NCBI GenBank assembly: GCA_963575745.1 | Contig: CAUYUJ010009446.1 | Span: 994,740 to 1,058,739 of the forward strand | DNA length: 64,000 nt | Reading direction: 5' to 3' | Origin: Prorocentrum cordatum | Taxonomy: Eukaryota; Sar; Dinophyceae; Prorocentrales; Prorocentraceae | Shown: positions 61,126-64,000 of the stretch, one piece after another | How the letters are laid out: the number at the start of each line of letters is the position of its first letter | Position numbering within the stretch: the first letter of the stretch is position 1 | Program-made: the position numbers and the translations under genes | Notes under the pieces: generated by a model | What the model was told of the DNA's origin: nothing | What the model saw: only the letters and a program-made list of their open reading frames with translations | Databases searched by the model: none

Positions 61126-62435
61126 TGCTGCTATGTATCGTGGCTCGTCCTCGCTCCCATTCGCAGCGCTTGCGACGTGTTAGGCGTGCCGACGCGCTGG
61201 GCCCGGGTGCTTCTGAGCGAGAGCGTCATACTCGTGCGCGCGGGGTGCAGTCTCTTGATGTATCAACGTTGGTCGTCGCTTTGGTCAAGTCGCGTGCTTG
61301 AAGTCACCTCTGCCGCTGTGCGTGCGCACTCGAGACCTGTAGCAGTTTGATTGCGTCGGGTCTTGCGGTACTCTTCTCTCCAGGCGGCGCAGTGCAACCT
61401 CATCTAGATGGACTCGCAACGACAATAGCCGAGGAGGCGAGCCAGCCGCCCAAGCATGCCGAGGAAGGTGGATGGGGTCCACAGGGACGGCGTCTAGGAA
61501 TCACGGGTAGATCTTGTGGGAGTTGTGTGCAGAATTTGCGGTCCCCGTAGCAAATGTCATAATATTCGCAGCATCAAGAAAGATTTCAGGGTATCAGTCG
61601 TGGCACGCTGGGGGGATGTCCGGACACAGCGCAGCAATGAGCCTAAGCATGAGCCTAAGGCGCTGCTCGCCATCGGCGCGACGGCAGCGCTGGCCGCCGT
61701 CGCTGGGCCCCTCGCGCGCCAGCGGGGCGGGCCCGGCGCCGACCCAAGAGATCCGAGGACCTCCGAAGGCTTATGTTTCTGTTGGTTTTCTGTGCTCGTC
61801 TTCTCATCGCCGCAGACGGTAAGAGCACCACCAAGCAGTGCGCCGCGCTCCCTCGGCAGTTCTGAAGGTGTCCCTGGCCCAGAGGGTTCCGGCTTTTTCG
61901 CCCCACTTGGGGCCCCTAGAGCCCACTGGGCCCCGTGAGGGGTGCTCTGGAGACCCCTGGGGCCACCTTGGACATCCTGGGGACACCTTCGTCGGTCACG
62001 GGAGCCTCTGGCAACACTGGCCTCTCGGTATCTCTCGGTCGCTCCATGCCACCAGTCGGCCAACTTTTACCCGGCGCCGCCCACAGAGACGCCGCCCGAT
62101 GGCGCGAGGCGCACAACTTTTTTCTTCGCCTCGCTCGCCGCCTTCTCGGAGAAGGCGTCGAGCGAGGCACGGAAGTCGGAGAAGCTCTGTGTGTGCGTGT
62201 GTGTGCAGGATTCCATCAAATTCTTTACGCTTCGCGTATCCCCACCAGCCCATCTCACAGCAGCAACTCTTGCGAAGCATGCCGACAGTCGTGTTTTTCA
62301 GGCGTGTGTCCGCTTGGCCCCGCATATCTCCCCTGTTCCTCCTTCCTCCCGCCTCCTTGTACATCCTCCTTGTGGGGGGAGCGGGAGAAGGACGAGGCGG
62401 AGGAGGAGGGAGAGAAAGCGCTCCTCGTGATTTGA
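61126..62435. other. No confident gene
   Basis: A plus-strand stretch at 61635-61770 reads NEPKHEPKALLAIGATAALA then AVAGPLARQRGGPGADP and could be an exon with a hydrophobic segment, but it lacks supporting borders. The rest has overlapping ORFs only. Confidence 0.35.
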
Positions 62436-62855
62436 GTCGTTTGGGGTTTCTCGTCCTGGTGTGAGTCGTTCGGGTCCTGGTGTGAGTCGTTCGGGCCCTT
62501 CTTCCTGGTGTGAGTCGTTCGGGCTCTTCGTGGTGTGAGTCGTTCGGGCTCTTCGTCCTGGTGTGAGTCGTTCGGGCTTCTCGTGGTGTGAGTTGTTCGG
62601 GCCCCTCATCCTGGTGTGAGTCGTTCGGGCCCCTCCTCCTGGTGTGACTCGTTCGGGCTCCTCGTGGTGTGAGTCGTTCGGGGCCCGCGTCGTGGTGTGA
62701 GTCGTTCGGGCTCCTCGTGGTGTGAGTCGTTCGGGCGCCTCGTCCTGGTGTGAGTCGTTCGGGCCCCTCCTTGTGGTGTGAGTCGTTCGGGCTCTTCGTG
62801 GTGTGAGTCGTTCGGGCCCCTCGTCCTGGTGTGAGTCGTTCGGGCTCCTCGTGGG
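62436..62855. repeat. 25/28-bp GTGTGAGTCGTTCGGGC repeat
   Basis: About 15 units of GGTGTGAGTCGTTCGGGC plus CTCCTCGT, TTCTCGT or CCCTCGTCCT, so lengths alternate between about 25 and 28 bp. The Thr-His-Arg-Pro minus ORF is repeat-derived. Confidence 0.9.
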
Positions 62856-63050
62856 GCCTCTTGGGGGCCTCTTGGAGCCTCTTGGGGCCTCTTGGGAGCC
62901 TCTTGGGCGCCTCTGGGGAGCCTCTTGGGGGCCTCTTGGGGCCTCTTGAGGCCTCTTGGGGGCCTCTTGGGGGCCTCTTGGGGGCCTCTTGGGGCCGCTT
63001 GGGGGCCTCCTGGGGGCCTCTTGGTGCCATCTTGGGGCCTCTTGCGACCT
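62856..63050. repeat. GGGGCCTCTTG minisatellite
   Basis: 11-12-bp units; the complement of the CCCAAGAGG motif seen at 14280-14660 and in the hairpin satellite spacer. Confidence 0.88.
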
Positions 63051-63059
63051 CCTCAGAAG

Positions 63060-63225
63060 CGCAAATGAGCGCTGCCCCCTGAGAAGGACAAAATGAGGCC
63101 AAAACCTTAGTAACATCAATGATTTTGCTATGAAGGAAGAGGAGCGTGGCCCCCTCAGAAAGCCAAAATGGGGCCAAAACCGCAGTAAAATCAATGTTTT
63201 TTGCTTCAAAGACGAGCTGAGGCGC
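63060..63225. repeat. ~100-bp repeat, two units
   Basis: CCCCCTGAGAAGGACAAAAT and CCCCCTCAGAAAGCCAAAAT, each followed by GGCCAAAACC..AGTAA.ATCAATG. The core GCCAAAATGG resembles the SL complement by chance. Confidence 0.7.
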
Positions 63226-63230
63226 CAAAC

Positions 63231-63258
63231 TCCCCCCCCCCCCCCCCCCCCCCCCCCC
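63231..63258. repeat. Poly(C) run
   Basis: About 27 consecutive C. Confidence 0.9.
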
Positions 63259-63512
63259 TCTCGGGGCCAGAATCCTCGTGAGGGTCGTCGTTTTTTAGCC
63301 CTCCCAGGAGTCGAAAAAGACCCCCTTGCCACCACTCCGGACTCCCTCTCCAGGTCCAGGGGGAGGGGGTAGGGGGAGGGGTAAACCCCTCCCCGAAGGG
63401 AAGATGGGGGGTTGAGAACAGAGAGAGCTCTCTAAACCACTCACGCCCAAAGGGTTGGTGGGATTAGCGAGCCGAGACCAGGGAAGGGTAGGAGAGGGAT
63501 GATACTCTAAGC

Positions 63513-63950
63513 TTGCTAAGTGTACCCAGTGACACAACTTCAGCATCTACACGCCATGACCTACGAGGGTTCGGCGGATTTGAAGTTGCGTTGTACCATC
63601 TAGCGACCTTTTCGGGACATGTCGCATCGCGTCCTCATAACAAGACCTGTGTTCATGCGATGTTTCAAGTGCCAGAGGTTTGCATGAGCAGCACGGCGTT
63701 CGGTAAATATCACGGGTTGCATCTTGGTAGCGTAGGCTGTTCGTTTCATAACTCGGTCTCGAGGTTTTGCTTTGCCCCACCCAGGGCGAACAAGCGCCAT
63801 TCGCAGATAGTTTTGAAATCGCACATGGGAGGCCCTTCAGATTGGCGCAAGCGTGAAGACAAGCAAACAGCTTTTGTTCCCGAACAGCGTTGCCAGACAT
63901 ATGGGGTCATATTGTCACTAATCCAGATTCGTGGCCCGCCAGCAGGTTGA
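63513..63950 (+). CDS. Weak hypothetical ORF, 145 aa
   Basis: Open plus-strand frame with mid-GC, protein-like composition (LRGFGGFEVALYHLATFSG, HGLHLGSVGCSFHNSVSRF) and no repeats, stop at 63950. No ATG near the start, so it would be an exon. No family recognised; the opposite strand has frames of similar length. Confidence 0.25.
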   Translation: MLSVPSDTTSASTRHDLRGFGGFEVALYHLATFSGHVASRPHNKTCVHAMFQVPEVCMSSTAFGKYHGLHLGSVGCSFHNSVSRFCFAPPRANKRHSQIVLKSHMGGPSDWRKREDKQTAFVPEQRCQTYGVILSLIQIRGPPAG

Positions 63951-64000
63951 AACCCCTAGGATTTTTTCGCGTCCGGTGGGCCCTAGGCTGGGGCCCGTGC

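Noticed and set aside
63150-63180. GCCAAAATGG as a spliced-leader relic on the minus strand
   Set aside because: It belongs to a two-unit ~100-bp repeat whose sister reads GGACAAAATGAGG, so the match is coincidental.

Overview
This is dinoflagellate nuclear DNA. The diagnostic evidence is an exact 22-nt dinoflagellate spliced-leader (DinoSL) sequence at 6553-6574 (minus) and another at 54266-54287 (plus). A 19/22 copy lies at 53454-53475 (minus) and weaker relics at 28404-28424 and 25714-25735. GC-rich sequence, very heavy satellite and microsatellite content, gene pieces bounded by AG|G junctions with GA-AG introns, and several retroelement families all agree with this. I cannot place it to genus from sequence alone. 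I recognised no rRNA, tRNA, CRISPR array or bacterial operon.

Layout. 1-6.7 kb: an open minus-strand exon-like ORF crossed by a fold-back element, then a near-complete SL-tagged LINE lying inside a GAT/GCT microsatellite. 6.7-14 kb: a 2.4-2.7 kb duplicated unit holding two CAGCCT minisatellites and two 73-bp arrays. 14-25.4 kb: nested satellites (a palindrome-dense repeat, a ~190-bp repeat carrying a hairpin, a 35-bp repeat in ~260-bp higher-order units, a ~66-bp repeat, a ~100-bp repeat and a 9-bp CACCTGGCG array). 25.4-29.7 kb: microsatellites plus processed-gene-like fragments. 29.9-36.2 kb: a decayed DIRS-like tyrosine-recombinase retrotransposon on the minus strand (gag-like, RT, RNase H, a cytosine-methyltransferase-like domain, tyrosine recombinase). 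36-42.2 kb: an AT-rich island, microsatellites, an intact methyltransferase-like single-exon ORF and a decayed multi-exon gene of a common dinoflagellate family. 42.4-45.2 kb: a 5'-truncated LINE between two TA microsatellites. 46-50.4 kb: hypothetical exons, including a multi-exon gene on the minus strand. 50.4-50.5 kb: assembly gap. 50.5-60.1 kb: two divergent LINEs, both SL-tagged, diverging from one 790-bp GGA microsatellite. 60-64 kb: more arrays and a weak terminal ORF.

How it fits together. Most real coding sequence is mobile-element sequence; host-type exons are scarce. The main pattern is that all three LINEs whose two ends are visible sit in microsatellites of matching unit at both ends (GAT/GCT, GGA, TA), and in the three SL-tagged LINEs the microsatellite starts at the first base of the SL. 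Each of those SLs is followed by a second, degenerate SL-like copy, the signature of an mRNA trans-spliced, reverse-transcribed, reinserted and trans-spliced again. I infer a LINE lineage that moves through trans-spliced mRNA and lands in, or seeds, simple repeats. Long ORFs over the satellites come from the repeats and are not annotated as genes.
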